A stretch of DNA of 64,000 nucleotides from Kribbella aluminosa (GCF_017876295.1 NZ_JAGINT010000002.1:62001-126000), one strand, 5' to 3'; counted from the first letter of the stretch, positions 4,925 to 17,016 are shown. A program made the numbers and translations. The notes: generated by a model not told the origin, from the sequence alone.

Positions 4925-6241
4925 TCAGGACCGGGGTGGTGACGTGTTCGAGGAACAGTTCGCGCCGGGATTGAGCAGCGGGTCGAAATGCGCCGTCAGT
5001 GAGACGGCGGTTTCGGCTCTGGTGGACAGGATTCGCAGGCGCAGGTCGTCGGCGGTCACCGGGTGGTCGAGTGGGAGCAGGCGGCGGTGGCCGACCGTGG
5101 TGCCGGTGGCTATCTCCTGCCAGGAGCCTTCGACGAGTGCGTCTACGGCGAAGGATTCGACCTGTTGCCCCTGCTCGATGTCTTCCCGCAGATCCAGGAC
5201 GTTGATCGTTGCCGGTAGCACCAAGTCGGTGTCGTAGTAGTCCCGCACCGCCGCCCCGAACTCCTGCAACCGCGCCACGTCCGGATCGGCGAACAGGCCG
5301 CGGCGGTCGGGTGGGATGTTGAGGAGAAGGACGGCGTTCCGGCCGACCGATCTGCGGTAGATGTCCAGGAGTTCCGGGAGCGACTTCACCGCGTCGTCCT
5401 CCGCGGCGTGGTAGAACCAGCCGGGGCGGATCGACACGTCGACCTCCGCCGGGTACCAGCGCAGCTCGTCCGCCTGCGCGATCAGCTCCGGGCCCGCGAC
5501 GTCCGGTGCGGTCTGCTCGGCCAGCATCCGGCCGTCGCGGAACGGTACGACGCTCCACTCGGCCTCGCGCGCGAACCCGTCCTCGTTGCCGACCCAGCGC
5601 ACGTCCGGTCCGCCGACCGCGATCGTCGCGTCCGGCGCCAGCCGCCGGATCAGGTCGAACCAGCGGTCGTACGCATAGCTCTGCGTGCTGTGCGTCGGGT
5701 TCGCCCCGTCCAGCCACACCTCGGAGATCGGCCCGTACGACGTCAGCAACTCGTGTAGCTGGTTCAGGTAGAACCGGTTGTAGTCGTCGACGACGTACTC
5801 GAACTCGCCGATCCGTGACGGCACCGCCGGGCTGCCGTTGCCGTAGTACCCGCCGGGCGCCTTCTCCTGGTAGAGGTCGGCCGGCGACAGGTACACGCCG
5901 AACCCAAGACCCGCTGCAGCACAGGCCGCGGACAGCTCTCCGACCACGTCCCCGCGATAGGACGACGCGGAAACCGTGTGCGGAAGGAACTTGCTCGGCC
6001 ACAGGCAGAACCCGTCGTGGTGCTTCGCCGTCAGGATCACGCTCTTGAATCCCGCGGACACAAGTGTGGAAACCCACTGCGAACAGTCCAGCGCAGACGG
6101 ATCGAACGCAGCGGGATCGTCCAGCCCGGTCCCCCACTCCAGGTCGGTGAAGGTGTTCGGCCCGAAATGCACGAAGGCAGTGAGCTCCTGCCGCTGCCAG
6201 GCGACCTGCCGCGCCGACGGACGTACGGCCGAAGCATCCAT
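4925..6241 (-). CDS. GH29 alpha-L-fucosidase
   Basis: The 438-residue protein removes alpha-L-fucose from glycans. TAKHHDGFCLW at about 71-81 is the family signature, and EVWLDGA near 174-180 holds the likely catalytic Asp (about 178). The last hundred residues form a beta-rich, carbohydrate-binding-like tail. No signal peptide is seen, so it probably acts on imported oligosaccharides. The ATG overlaps the TGA of the FAD oxidase in TGATG, making it the last gene of the sugar-acid operon. A longer upstream reading would overlap that gene and has no ribosome-binding site. Confidence 0.9.
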   Translation of the reverse strand: MDASAVRPSARQVAWQRQELTAFVHFGPNTFTDLEWGTGLDDPAAFDPSALDCSQWVSTLVSAGFKSVILTAKHHDGFCLWPSKFLPHTVSASSYRGDVVGELSAACAAAGLGFGVYLSPADLYQEKAPGGYYGNGSPAVPSRIGEFEYVVDDYNRFYLNQLHELLTSYGPISEVWLDGANPTHSTQSYAYDRWFDLIRRLAPDATIAVGGPDVRWVGNEDGFAREAEWSVVPFRDGRMLAEQTAPDVAGPELIAQADELRWYPAEVDVSIRPGWFYHAAEDDAVKSLPELLDIYRRSVGRNAVLLLNIPPDRRGLFADPDVARLQEFGAAVRDYYDTDLVLPATINVLDLREDIEQGQQVESFAVDALVEGSWQEIATGTTVGHRRLLPLDHPVTADDLRLRILSTRAETAVSLTAHFDPLLNPGANCSSNTSPPRS

Positions 6242-7608
6242 CACAACAACACCTTTCCGGGGTTCAACAGATTCAACGGGTCGAACGCGGCCTTGACCCG
6301 CCGGTGCAGCTCGAGGCCGACCGGGCCGAGTTCCGTTTCCAGCCAAGCCGCCTTCAGCGTGCCGATCCCGTGTTCGCCGGTGATCGTGCCGCCGAGCCGC
6401 AGGCCAAGCTCCATCACTGCGCCGAACGCCTGCAACGCGCGCGTCTCGGCCGCCGCGTCGTTCCGGTCGAAGACCACCGTCGGGTGCATGTTCCCGTCGC
6501 CGACGTGCCCCGGGCAGAAGATCAGGACGTCGTACTGCGTGCCGATGTCGGCGATGCCGCGCAGCAGCGTGACCAACTGCGAACGCGGCACCGACACGTC
6601 GTCGATCAGCGTGATGCCGAGTCGCTCCAGCGCCGGGTTGACCAGCCGGCGCGCCTCCAGGAGCATCTGGGACTCCTCGGCGTCCGAGGACTCCGCGACG
6701 TCGACGGCACCGTGCGCGGAGCAGATCTCGGCGATCCGGGCGACGTCTTCAACAGCCTGCGCTCCCCGATCGGACTGTGCCAGCAGCATCGAGCCGACGT
6801 TCTGCGGCAGTCCCATGTCCCGATAGTCCTGGATCGCCCGCAGGGTTGGCTGATCGAGGAATTCCAGCAGCGACGGGCGGAGGCCGGAGGCCATCACGGC
6901 GGCTGCGGCTGCGATGCCGTCCTCGATGGTTCGGAACGTGGCGGCAGCGGTCAGTGCGGCTTCGGGGGCCGGGCGCAACGCCAGCGTGGCCTCGGTGACG
7001 ACGCCGAGCGTCCCCTCGGACCCGACGAGCAGCCGCGTCAGGTCGTAGCCGGCGACCCCCTTCGCGGGCCGCCGGCCGGTGCGTACCACCTCGCCGGACG
7101 CCAGTACGACCTCCAGGCCGCGGATGAAGTCCGATGTCACGCCGTACTTCACGCAACACAGGCCGCCCGCGTTCGTGGCGATGTTCCCGCCGATCGTCGA
7201 CATCTCCCACGACGACGGGTCCGGCGGGTAGAACAGGCCCTGCTCCAGGACGGCGCGGGACAACGACGCGTTCACCACACCCGGCTGTACGACGGCAACC
7301 TGGTCCTCGACGGAGATCTCCAGGATCCGGTCCAGCCGCGCGGTCGAGAGCAGCAGGCACCCGTCGACCGCGTTCGCCGCACCAGACAGGCCGGTCCGGG
7401 CGCCCTGCGTGACCACCGGCACCCGGAACTCGGACGCGAGCCGCATCACCTCCTGCACCTCGGCCGTGCTCGTTGGCCGGACCAACACCCGCGGCACACC
7501 CGCCGTACAGAAGGTGGCGTGATCGTTGCGATGACTGTCCAGGATGTCCGGATCGTCGACAATCTCACCGAGGACCGACCGGAGCCGGTCCAGGAACTCA
7601 TCCCTCAT
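6241..7608 (-). CDS. FAD-linked oxidase, GlcD type
   Basis: This 455-residue protein resembles glycolate oxidase subunit GlcD and D-lactate dehydrogenases. The N-terminal FAD-binding half has RPTSTAEVQEVM (about 44-55), VTQGARTGLSG (about 71-81) and MSTIGGNIATNAGG (about 135-148). The C-terminal half has CPGHVGDGNMHP and GEHGIGTLK, the usual metal and substrate motifs. It would oxidise a 2-hydroxy acid in the cytoplasm. Next to a LarA-like gene, D-lactate is a plausible substrate. It overlaps the upstream gene by 11 bases. Confidence 0.88.
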   Translation of the reverse strand: MRDEFLDRLRSVLGEIVDDPDILDSHRNDHATFCTAGVPRVLVRPTSTAEVQEVMRLASEFRVPVVTQGARTGLSGAANAVDGCLLLSTARLDRILEISVEDQVAVVQPGVVNASLSRAVLEQGLFYPPDPSSWEMSTIGGNIATNAGGLCCVKYGVTSDFIRGLEVVLASGEVVRTGRRPAKGVAGYDLTRLLVGSEGTLGVVTEATLALRPAPEAALTAAATFRTIEDGIAAAAAVMASGLRPSLLEFLDQPTLRAIQDYRDMGLPQNVGSMLLAQSDRGAQAVEDVARIAEICSAHGAVDVAESSDAEESQMLLEARRLVNPALERLGITLIDDVSVPRSQLVTLLRGIADIGTQYDVLIFCPGHVGDGNMHPTVVFDRNDAAAETRALQAFGAVMELGLRLGGTITGEHGIGTLKAAWLETELGPVGLELHRRVKAAFDPLNLLNPGKVLL

Positions 7609-8464
7609 CTTGCTCGGCGAGCAGCCGCAGGATCAGCTCGGCCCGGCGGACGCGCTCCCGTCCGAGGGCTTCCGCCGTACCGGCGAGGTGGGCACCGATC
7701 GGGTAGATGTTCGGGGCGTTCCGCAGGCCCATCTTCAGGTACACCGGCGCCGCGACCCGGACGATCTCGGGTACGTCGTAGAAGCGGACGTGGCCGCCCT
7801 GGTCGTCGGGGACCTCGATGTACATGTCGATCGGTACCGTCGTCACCGACCGGATCTCCGCGAGTACCGGCACCGGCAGGTCGGTCGACACGTTCAGGCT
7901 GGTCGCGCCGAGCCGCTCGTACAGCTGGGCGGTCGGTGCGTTGGGCAACGGCATCAGCACCGACGTCTTCAGCACCAGATCCGCGGGCAGCTCGCCCTCG
8001 ATCTTCAACTGGCCAAGGATCTCCAGTACGCCGATGTCTCCGACCAGCAGGCTGCGTACGCCGAGCTCGACCGCGCGGAACGCGTCGCACAACGACGCCG
8101 CCACCTGGTCGTTGCCGCGCGCAACACCGCCGACCGCCGCCGAGACCTTCGCCTGGCCGCCGATGTCCCAGGAGCCACGCGGGCCGAGGAACAGGCACAC
8201 CTCGACGCCCTCGGACGCGCCGAGCGTCAGCATCTCCTCGACCTCACCGTCGGTCAGCATCATCACGCCGCTGCCCTGCGACACCCGGTCGATCGTGACG
8301 CCGCGGTCCTTCGCCTCCTCCAGGACCGCGGTCATCACCCGCGGGCCCTCGCAGGACGGGATCTCCACCTTGTACGGCGAACCGTCGGGGAAGGTCTTCG
8401 TGGACGCCTCCCCGGGCCGGAAGCCGCGGTCGGCGAGCAGGGCACGTGCTTCGCGAAGGTTCAT
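7598..8464 (-). CDS. TIM-barrel protein, U32-like
   Basis: The 288-residue protein has motifs IPSCEGPRVM, VSQGSGVMMLTD, FLGPRGSWDIGGQAK and PIDMYIEVPDDQGG, and ends in a helical region. The pattern is that of proteins annotated as U32-like peptidases or unknown-function TIM barrels in actinobacterial sugar clusters. No protease role is supported. The ATG overlaps the stop of the LarA-like gene in ATGA, and the end overlaps the GlcD-like gene, so it is translationally coupled inside the sugar-acid operon. It may catalyse a missing step such as an aldol or racemase reaction. Confidence 0.6.
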   Translation of the reverse strand: MNLREARALLADRGFRPGEASTKTFPDGSPYKVEIPSCEGPRVMTAVLEEAKDRGVTIDRVSQGSGVMMLTDGEVEEMLTLGASEGVEVCLFLGPRGSWDIGGQAKVSAAVGGVARGNDQVAASLCDAFRAVELGVRSLLVGDIGVLEILGQLKIEGELPADLVLKTSVLMPLPNAPTAQLYERLGATSLNVSTDLPVPVLAEIRSVTTVPIDMYIEVPDDQGGHVRFYDVPEIVRVAAPVYLKMGLRNAPNIYPIGAHLAGTAEALGRERVRRAELILRLLAEQDEG

Positions 8465-10013
8465 CTCTCGCTCCAGGGTCCGAGTCGGCCGGCCGGCGCC
8501 AGGTTGCGCGCCGTACCGGTGATCTCCAGGTCGAATCGTTCGGCCGCCTCGGTCAGCAGGGCCGGTGTCACCATCAGCTCGTTCGGCGACAGGGTGTCCT
8601 TGATCCGGGCCAGCCGGAGCTCGGACCAGTGCCGCCGTCCGCACATCGTCACGGCCGCGAGTACGGCGGCCTCGTCGTCCTCCATCACCATCGGCAGCCG
8701 CGAACGTCGCGCACCGCCGGCTCCGGAGGTGAGCGCGTTCACGTAGCTGGCTCTGAGGTCGATCTGCTCGAGCAGACGCGCGGGGATCACGTCGGCCAGC
8801 CCGAGACCGGACGCGTTCCCGTGGGATGCCGTGGACAGCGAGTGCACGCTGATCGCGGCGATGTCCGGGGACCCGAACTCGGGGATTCCGTGCACCCAAC
8901 AGCGGCCGATCACGTTGGTGTCCATGCCGGCGCCGGACTTGTCCTTGCCGAGCTCGTCGATCACGAGGACGTCGAGCTGGTCGAACGGGAGGCGGCCGAG
9001 GAGGCTGGAAGCCCTTTGCAGCAAGGCGTTCTCGGCTGCTTCGGCGATGCCGTCCGCGGTGAGGAGTTCGACCGACGCGGTGCGGTCCTCGGCGTTCTCC
9101 AGGATCGCGAGGCCGCCGAGGATCTTGCCTTGTGCAACGATCATCCGCGCGGCGGCCTCGATGTTGCTGCCGAGGGAGGGGATACCGCCGGCGTGCAGGG
9201 CGGCCGCACCGCGGTGGTTGCCGAGGCCGATCGCGAGGATCTTCGCGATGCCGCTCTCGATCGGGCCGCGGAAGTCGGTGTGCGGCTTGACGCGGTTCAC
9301 CAGCAGTACGCCGTCGGCCTTCGCGGCGAGGGTGTCGTGGTGGATCTCGGTGCCGTCCGGGAGGGTGCCTACGACAACGGTCTCCATCGTCGCTTCGATG
9401 GGGCAGCCAACGGATTCCGCGGTGATGCCGAGGCCGGCGAGCATCTCCCGCTGCCCGTCGGCGGTCGCCCCGCCGTGCGAACCCATCGCGGGCGTCACGA
9501 ACGGGACGGCACCGGCGTCCCGCAACCAGTCCACGGCAGCCTTCACCACCGGCACCAGGTCCCGGATGCCCCGGCTCCCGGCCGTCACCGCGATCCGCGC
9601 TCCCGGCACGACCCGCCCCCGAAGTGGCTCCAGCGCCGACCGCGCATCACCGTACGGGTCGACCGAAACCGGCAGATCACTCAGTAGCTGCCGAATCGGC
9701 GTGACCTGCGGGAGCTTGCCGCCCGGCCGCAGACCCCGGATCGCGTCGAACGGCCCCCACCCCCGCCTCGCTTCGCTCGGCGGGTTGAAGTTGGAGGCCG
9801 GCTCACCGGGCTGCGAGATCCCGGCGGACCCCGATGAAGCGGTCCCGGCGTTTCCGGCGGACCCGGGTGAAGCGGTCCCAGGGGACCCGGGTGATGCGGT
9901 CCCGGGGGACCCGGGTGATGGGGACTCGGGTGAACCGGGTGATGGGGACCCGGGTGAAGCTGTCCCGGGGGAACCGGGTGGTGGGGTTCCAGGGGAACCG
10001 GGTTGGGTGGGCA

Positions 10014-10014
<1 letters not shown>
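8461..10014 (-). CDS. LarA-like protein, repetitive N-terminus
   Basis: The 517-residue protein carries the lactate-racemase N-terminal fold (DUF2088). Motifs include VTAGSRGIRD, TPAMGSHGGAT and VNRVKPHTDFRGPIESG, and ASHGNASGLGLAD is near the C-terminal third. LarA enzymes need a nickel pincer cofactor; no larB, larC or larE lies in the window. The first 70 residues or so are a Pro-Gly-Ser-Thr repeat (PGSPGTASPGSPGTASPGS) encoded by a minisatellite and do not belong to the fold. The ATG at 10014 overlaps the dehydratase stop in TGATG. Another start inside the repeat is possible. Confidence 0.75.
9816..10008. repeat. 24-bp minisatellite in LarA-like gene
   Basis: Imperfect units of the type GGACCCGGGTGATGCGGTCC repeat about seven times with a period near 24 bases. 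They encode an eight-residue Pro-Gly-Ser-Thr unit. The array starts a few codons after the annotated start and ends before the conserved domain. Confidence 0.85.
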
Positions 10015-11797
<1,783 letters not shown>

Positions 11798-11801
<4 letters not shown>

Positions 11802-13297
11802 CGCGGCACCTCGTCTGTGGTCACGGTTCCGTTCACCCGGCGGGTGATCCCGGCCGGGTTCGAGTCCTTGAGTACGTCGGGGAGCACCGCGTCCGGGGCG
11901 TCCTGGTACGCGACCGGGCGCTGGAACCGGCGGGCGGCGGTGACGCCGACACTGGTGTGGATCGAGCCGACCGTCGACGGGAACGGGCCGCCGTGGTGCT
12001 GGGCCCAGGACACGGCGACGCCGGTGGGCCAGCCGTTCCACAGCACGCGTCCGGCGCGGGCCGTCAGCAGCGGCAGGAGTTCGCGCGCCAGCTCGGCGTC
12101 CGAGTCCTCCGCGTGGAGGGTCGCCGTGAGGTTGCCGTCAAAGGCTTCGAGGGCTGCCTTCAGCTGGTCGGTCCCGTCGTACTCGACGACGATGGAGACC
12201 GGGCCGAAGCACTCCTCCAGGATCTCGTCGCGGCGGGCGAGGAGTTCCGGAACGGTCGTCTGCAGCAGCGTCGGCGCAACCGCAGCACCCGCTTTGCCCG
12301 TCGACCAGACGCGCACGCCGTCCACCTTCTCCAGCCGGTCCAGGCCCGACGTGAAGCCCTGCTCGATCCGCTCGTTCAGCATCTTCGCCTCGACCGCTCC
12401 GCCGACGGCCTCGACGAGCTGGGCCTGCAGGCCGTGGCCGGCCGGGAGGAACAGCAGGCCGGGTTTGGTGCAGAACTGGCCGACGCCGAGGGTGAAGGAG
12501 CCGACGTACCCGGTGGCGATGTCGTTGCCGCGGGCATCGATGGCGGCCTGGGTGACGAAGACCGGGTTGAGGCTGCCGAGTTCGCCGTAGAACGGGATCG
12601 GCTCCGGGCGGGTGACCGCGATCTCGTGCAGCGCCTTGCCGGCCGGGACGGAGCCGGTGAAGCCGGCGGCGGTGATTCGCGGGTCCTTGAGCGCGGTGAC
12701 GCCGACGTCGAAGCCCGCGATCAGGCCGAACGTGCCGTCGGGGGCGCCTGCTTGCTTGAGTGCGTCGATCATCACGGCGGCGGTGCGGGCGGAGAGTTCC
12801 GGGTGGCCGGGGTGGGCCTTGACGATCACGGGGCAGCCGGCGGCGAGCGCTGACGCGGTGTCGCCGCCGCAGACGCTGAACGCGAACGGGAAGTTGCTCG
12901 CGGCAAACACCAGGACGGGGCCGAGGGGGACGAGTACGCGGCGCAGGTCGGGGCGCGGGACCGGCTTGGCCTGCGGGTCCTTGGTGTCGATGGTGACTTC
13001 CAGGATGGACCCCTCTTCGAGAACATCCGCAAACATCCGCAACTGCCCGGTGCTCCGCGCAACCTCACCCGTCAGCCGCGCCTCGGGAAGCGAACTCTCC
13101 CGCATGGCGATCGGCACCAGCTCCCCAGCTGCCGCATCCAGCGCATCCGCAACCGCCCGGATCCACCCGGCCCGCACGGCGGGCTCGGTGGCTCCGAACG
13201 CGGGAGCCGCCGCGGCTGCGGCAGCAAGCGCCTGCTCCAACTGAGCGGGGGTGGTGTCGCCGCCGGTGGCCGGGGTGTCGGCAGGGTGCGAGGTCAT
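11798..13297 (-). CDS. alpha-Ketoglutarate semialdehyde dehydrogenase
   Basis: The 499-residue aldehyde dehydrogenase has FAASNFPFAFS with the oxyanion Asn (about 135), catalytic Glu in GELGSLNP (about 239) and nucleophilic Cys in GQFCTKPG (about 276). These motifs are typical of the NADP-type 2,5-dioxopentanoate dehydrogenases that finish the Weimberg route to alpha-ketoglutarate. It overlaps both neighbours by four bases. An aldehyde from another sugar acid remains possible. Confidence 0.88.
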
Positions 13298-14187
13298 CGG
13301 AGTCCGTCCAGGTTGTCGGTTGCGAGGAAGGCGAACGGTTCTCGGCCTGCCGCCACGGGGTTGGTGAGGGTGCCCAGGTCGTCGATGGTGATCGTGATGA
13401 CGTCGCCTTCGGCGAGGGTGAAGTCGAGTTCGGGGACGATGCCGGTCCCAGTGGCGAGGATCACGCCGTCGGGGAAGTCGTTCGGCAGGAACAGCGCGTC
13501 GATCAGGTCCTTCAGCTCGCGGACGAGCTTCGCGGTGGACGTCGTACCGCTGAACACCTCGTCGTCACCGCGGCGGATCGACAACCTGATACCGAGTGCC
13601 TTCGGATCGGCGACCTCCCACACCGGGCGGATCCCGGACGCCAGCGCGCACCCGCCGGCGAACAGCTTCGCCTGCGGGACGTACAGCGGGTTCACGCCCT
13701 CGATCGACCGCGAGCTCATGTCGTTGCAGATGGTGAACCCAACGATCTCACCGTGGCTGTTGGCAACGACCGCGAGCTCCGGCTCGGGTACGTCGTGCCC
13801 GGAGTCGGAGCGGATCCCGACCGGCTCGCCGTCGACGACGACCCGCCAGGCCGGCGCTTTCTGGAACAGCTCGGGCCGGTCCGCGGTGTAGACCTTGTCG
13901 TACACCGACTGCTCGCTGCTCTCCTCCATCCGCGCGCCGCGCGACCGCTCGTACGTCACGCCCGCGCACCACACCTCACCGCGACCGTCGATCGGCGGCA
14001 GGAACGTCAGCCCCTCGGCGGGCACCGCCGCGCCGACCTTGGCGACCGCGGCCTGCAGCTCGTCCAGCGGCAGCCGGAGCAGTTCGGCGAAGGAGTTCAC
14101 CCCCTCGAACGGAGCCACCGAGTCACCGGTGCGGACACCAGGGACCGGCCGGCCGTCGACGGGGGACAGATAACGGACCAAATGCAT
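13294..14187 (-). CDS. FAH-family 2-keto-3-deoxy-acid enzyme
   Basis: The 297-residue protein belongs to the fumarylacetoacetate hydrolase superfamily. It has EVWCAGVTYERS near 80-91, ELAVVANSHGEIVGFTICND near 155-174 with metal ligands, and a C-terminal DLGTLTNPV. In pentose-acid pathways FAH members act as 2-keto-3-deoxypentonate dehydratases, which fits the IlvD/Edd and semialdehyde dehydrogenase genes that follow. The ATG at 14187 was chosen because GAGAGG lies eight bases upstream; a start 15 bases earlier has no such site. Confidence 0.82.
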   Translation of the reverse strand: MHLVRYLSPVDGRPVPGVRTGDSVAPFEGVNSFAELLRLPLDELQAAVAKVGAAVPAEGLTFLPPIDGRGEVWCAGVTYERSRGARMEESSEQSVYDKVYTADRPELFQKAPAWRVVVDGEPVGIRSDSGHDVPEPELAVVANSHGEIVGFTICNDMSSRSIEGVNPLYVPQAKLFAGGCALASGIRPVWEVADPKALGIRLSIRRGDDEVFSGTTSTAKLVRELKDLIDALFLPNDFPDGVILATGTGIVPELDFTLAEGDVITITIDDLGTLTNPVAAGREPFAFLATDNLDGLR

Positions 14188-14215
14188 TGGGAGGCCTCTC
14201 ATTTAATAGGCACAG

Positions 14216-16963
14216 CTACATCGACGTACCGAGCAAACCGCGGGTGATCTGGAAACCTATGTTGCCGGAGGCAACCGCCTTGGGGACGAGCCGCCGGCCG
14301 GCGACCGTGGCGATCGTGTCCAGCCCGATCCGGGCCTGCTCGGCCGCGTCACCGGTGGCCACCGCGTCCAGGTCGTCGCCGTACGTCGACACCGTCCCCG
14401 GGTCGCTGCTGAACTCGACGACCGGGACGAACCGCTGCGCCGACACGGTGCCGCCGGCAACATGCGCGAGGATCTGCTGTACGCCGGTCGCACCGAAACC
14501 GGTCGCCGTCTCCATCCAGTCCGTACCGGGCATCCGCATCACGTGCCAGCCCGGCGCCGCGAGCCGCTGGCCGTGTGCGACCGTCGGCCCGACCGCGTCC
14601 GCCGATCCGAACGCCGCCGTACGGAAACCGTCATCGGCGAGCAGTGCACCACGCGACGACAGTACGACGGAACCGCCGGAGCCGACGATCTCGCGGCCGA
14701 TCAGCGCCAGCGCCTCGGCGGTCTGCGCCGGGAACGGGCCGCGCGCCTCGAGGCCGATCGTGAGCGCGCCGAGGTCACCGGGCTGCTCGACCGGAGCCGG
14801 CAGGTCGAAGCTGCTGAACCAGTCGTTGACCTTGCCGGCGACCGCGTCGAGGCCGCCGTCCGCCTGGATGCTCGCCCAGCCGAACCGCGCCGGATCCGCA
14901 CCCGCCTCGACGAGCCGCGCGCGGAAGTAGTCGTTGTGCGTCTTCTCGCAGCCGTGCTCGAGGAGCAGCGCCATCCGGGTGTTCGGGTGCAGCAGGTACC
15001 CGAGCATGATCCGCGCGAACGTCTCCTCGGAGGCGCCGCCGCTGCTGCCGCAGCCCTCCGTGTGCGGTAGCGCGACCATCCGGGTGACCGCGTCGCCCGC
15101 CCACTTCTCCAGCTCGGCCTGCGCGGCGATCCGCAACGCGATCTGCCCGGAGCACAGGCTGGTCGGGAGGATCAACCCGACGGCCTCCGGGACCTGTCGA
15201 TTGTCGACAGTCAACAATTCGGCAATCGTGCGGCCGTCGGACGTCAGGCCGGAGTGCGGCAACCCGTCGAGCGGGGCGTCGCGGTCCTCGGCCGGCAGGT
15301 CGGCGAGTTGGCGCGCCATCCGCCCGTCGGTGCTGATCGAGATGCCTTCGCGCGGTCCGGTCTGCTTCCAGTTCCGCCAGATCGACACCTGGCTGTGCCC
15401 GGCCCGCTCGCCCGCACTCTTCTCCCCCGACGCGACCCGTACGACGAGGTCGAACGTCTCCGCGGTCAGGTCCGCCATCGACGTACCGGTCAGGTACTTG
15501 CCGGCGTCGACGTCCATCTCGGCGTGCAACCGCTCGTACCGCGCGCTGGTGGTGACGAACTTGAGCGTCGGCACGAACGGGAAGTTGGTGATCGACCCGT
15601 TGCCGGTGGTGAAGAAGATCAGGTTGCAGCCGCTGCCGATCTGCCCGGCCACCGACTCCAGGTCGTTGCCGGGACTGTCCATGAAGATGTAGCCGCCACT
15701 ACGCCCTGCCTCCGGCCCCACACCGTCCCACCCTGGCAGCGGCTCGCCGTAGTCGATCACGTGGTCCAGCCGGACCTCGCGCGGCAGCTTGCGGGCAGCG
15801 CCGATCGACTTCAGCACGATGTTGTAGAGCCCGCGGTACACGTTGCCGCCGGACGGGTTGCCCTCGGCGGTGTGTCCGTGCCAGCCGACGCGTTCCTTGA
15901 ACGACTTGATCGTGGCCAGAAAACGTTTCGCGGTCGCGAGGTCGCGGACGTTCGTCAGCACGTACGGCTCGGCGCCGATCAGCTCGTCGGTCTCCGCGAG
16001 CACCGCCGTACCGCCGTGCCTGATGACCTCCGCACTGACCTGGCCGGCCAGCGGGTTCGCGGAAATTCCGGAAAACGCGTCGGATCCGCCGCACTGCAGC
16101 GCGATCTTGAGGTCCGCGAGCGGCACCTCGACGCGCGGCTGCGCGTCCACGATCGGCAGCCACGGCTCGATCAGCGCACCCGCGGTGGTCAGGTCGTGCT
16201 CGAAGCCGGCGCTGCGGATGAAGTACGCGTGCGGCACCTTGATCGACGGGTAGCCGTTCTCCGACAGGAAGTCCCTGATCGCCTCGCCGGAGACGACATC
16301 CCCCTCGGTGTCGACGATCAGCACCGCGCCGACGTTCGGGTTCAGCGCGAAGCCGCCGAGCGTGGCGAGCAGGAAGTGCAGGTTGTTCGGTACGTCGTCC
16401 TCGCCGCCCTCGGTGTGCGCGACCGGTACGACGCCGTCGCCGGCCGCCGAGTGCGAGAACCGCCGCGCGAGCTCGGTGACGAACCCGCTGCTGCGGGAAC
16501 TCGTGGCCAGCAGTACGACGTGGTTCCGGGTCCCGGCCGGGCCCTGCTCGCGCGGGTAGCCGAGGAACGTTCCGGGCTGCTCGACGCTCGTCACCTGGGC
16601 GCCGAAGTTCAGCGCGGACTCGTCCAGCTCGAACGGGTCCAGCGGCTCGTTGGTCGCGGACGGCTCGTCCGGCAGCCCGTCGACGCCCCGCGCGGTGACC
16701 GCTGCCAGGCTGGTCGGCGTACAGACGTAGTCGCCAGGGACCAGATCGCGGGATGCGCGCGCGAACGCGGTGTTCCACGAGGTCAAGGCCTCTTGTGCGC
16801 GGACCGGCGCGACCACGAAGCGGTGTCCTTCGAGCACGGTGTGCGGCAACGTCACCGTCGTACCGTCGAGCTCCACCTCGGTCCCGGCGTCCAGCCGCCG
16901 GGAGGCGATCGCGACGTTGTCTCCTGACTCGGGCAGCACGCCGATCTGTTCGAACCTCACCAT
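14216..16963 (-). CDS. UxaA/GarD-like dehydratase, duplicated domain
   Basis: This is a 915-residue member of the altronate/galactarate dehydratase family, whose usual length is about 500-525. Residues 1-90 form an SAF-like domain. Residues 146-530 carry the catalytic region, with VVPVAHTEGGED, LQCGGSDAFSGISANPLAG (about 289-307) and GNDLESVAGQIGSGCNLIFF. From about 595 a second copy of the HTEGCG module appears (LPTSLCSGQIAL, ALPHTEGCGSSGG, LLEHGCEKTHND). The first copy has lost the Cys after HTEG; the second keeps it. It is the first gene of the eight-gene operon, has GGGGAGA upstream of the ATG, and faces a GntR regulator. Confidence 0.85.
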   Translation of the reverse strand: MVRFEQIGVLPESGDNVAIASRRLDAGTEVELDGTTVTLPHTVLEGHRFVVAPVRAQEALTSWNTAFARASRDLVPGDYVCTPTSLAAVTARGVDGLPDEPSATNEPLDPFELDESALNFGAQVTSVEQPGTFLGYPREQGPAGTRNHVVLLATSSRSSGFVTELARRFSHSAAGDGVVPVAHTEGGEDDVPNNLHFLLATLGGFALNPNVGAVLIVDTEGDVVSGEAIRDFLSENGYPSIKVPHAYFIRSAGFEHDLTTAGALIEPWLPIVDAQPRVEVPLADLKIALQCGGSDAFSGISANPLAGQVSAEVIRHGGTAVLAETDELIGAEPYVLTNVRDLATAKRFLATIKSFKERVGWHGHTAEGNPSGGNVYRGLYNIVLKSIGAARKLPREVRLDHVIDYGEPLPGWDGVGPEAGRSGGYIFMDSPGNDLESVAGQIGSGCNLIFFTTGNGSITNFPFVPTLKFVTTSARYERLHAEMDVDAGKYLTGTSMADLTAETFDLVVRVASGEKSAGERAGHSQVSIWRNWKQTGPREGISISTDGRMARQLADLPAEDRDAPLDGLPHSGLTSDGRTIAELLTVDNRQVPEAVGLILPTSLCSGQIALRIAAQAELEKWAGDAVTRMVALPHTEGCGSSGGASEETFARIMLGYLLHPNTRMALLLEHGCEKTHNDYFRARLVEAGADPARFGWASIQADGGLDAVAGKVNDWFSSFDLPAPVEQPGDLGALTIGLEARGPFPAQTAEALALIGREIVGSGGSVVLSSRGALLADDGFRTAAFGSADAVGPTVAHGQRLAAPGWHVMRMPGTDWMETATGFGATGVQQILAHVAGGTVSAQRFVPVVEFSSDPGTVSTYGDDLDAVATGDAAEQARIGLDTIATVAGRRLVPKAVASGNIGFQITRGLLGTSM

Positions 16964-16997
16964 CGTTCGTGTCTCCCCATAGCTAGGCCGTGCCGAA

Positions 16998-17016
16998 ATC
17001 GTGCATGATGCATGAT
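16998..17016. promoter_or_regulatory. Putative GntR operator
   Basis: ATCGTGCATGATGCATGAT is a near-perfect 19-bp palindrome around TGCAT-G-ATGCA, in the only A/T-rich part of the space between the divergent UxaA-like and GntR genes. Its position suggests control of both promoters. Confidence 0.6.

Noticed and set aside
9816..10008. CRISPR-like repeat array
   Set aside because: The 24-bp units are directly adjacent without spacers and read through as codons; it is a coding minisatellite.
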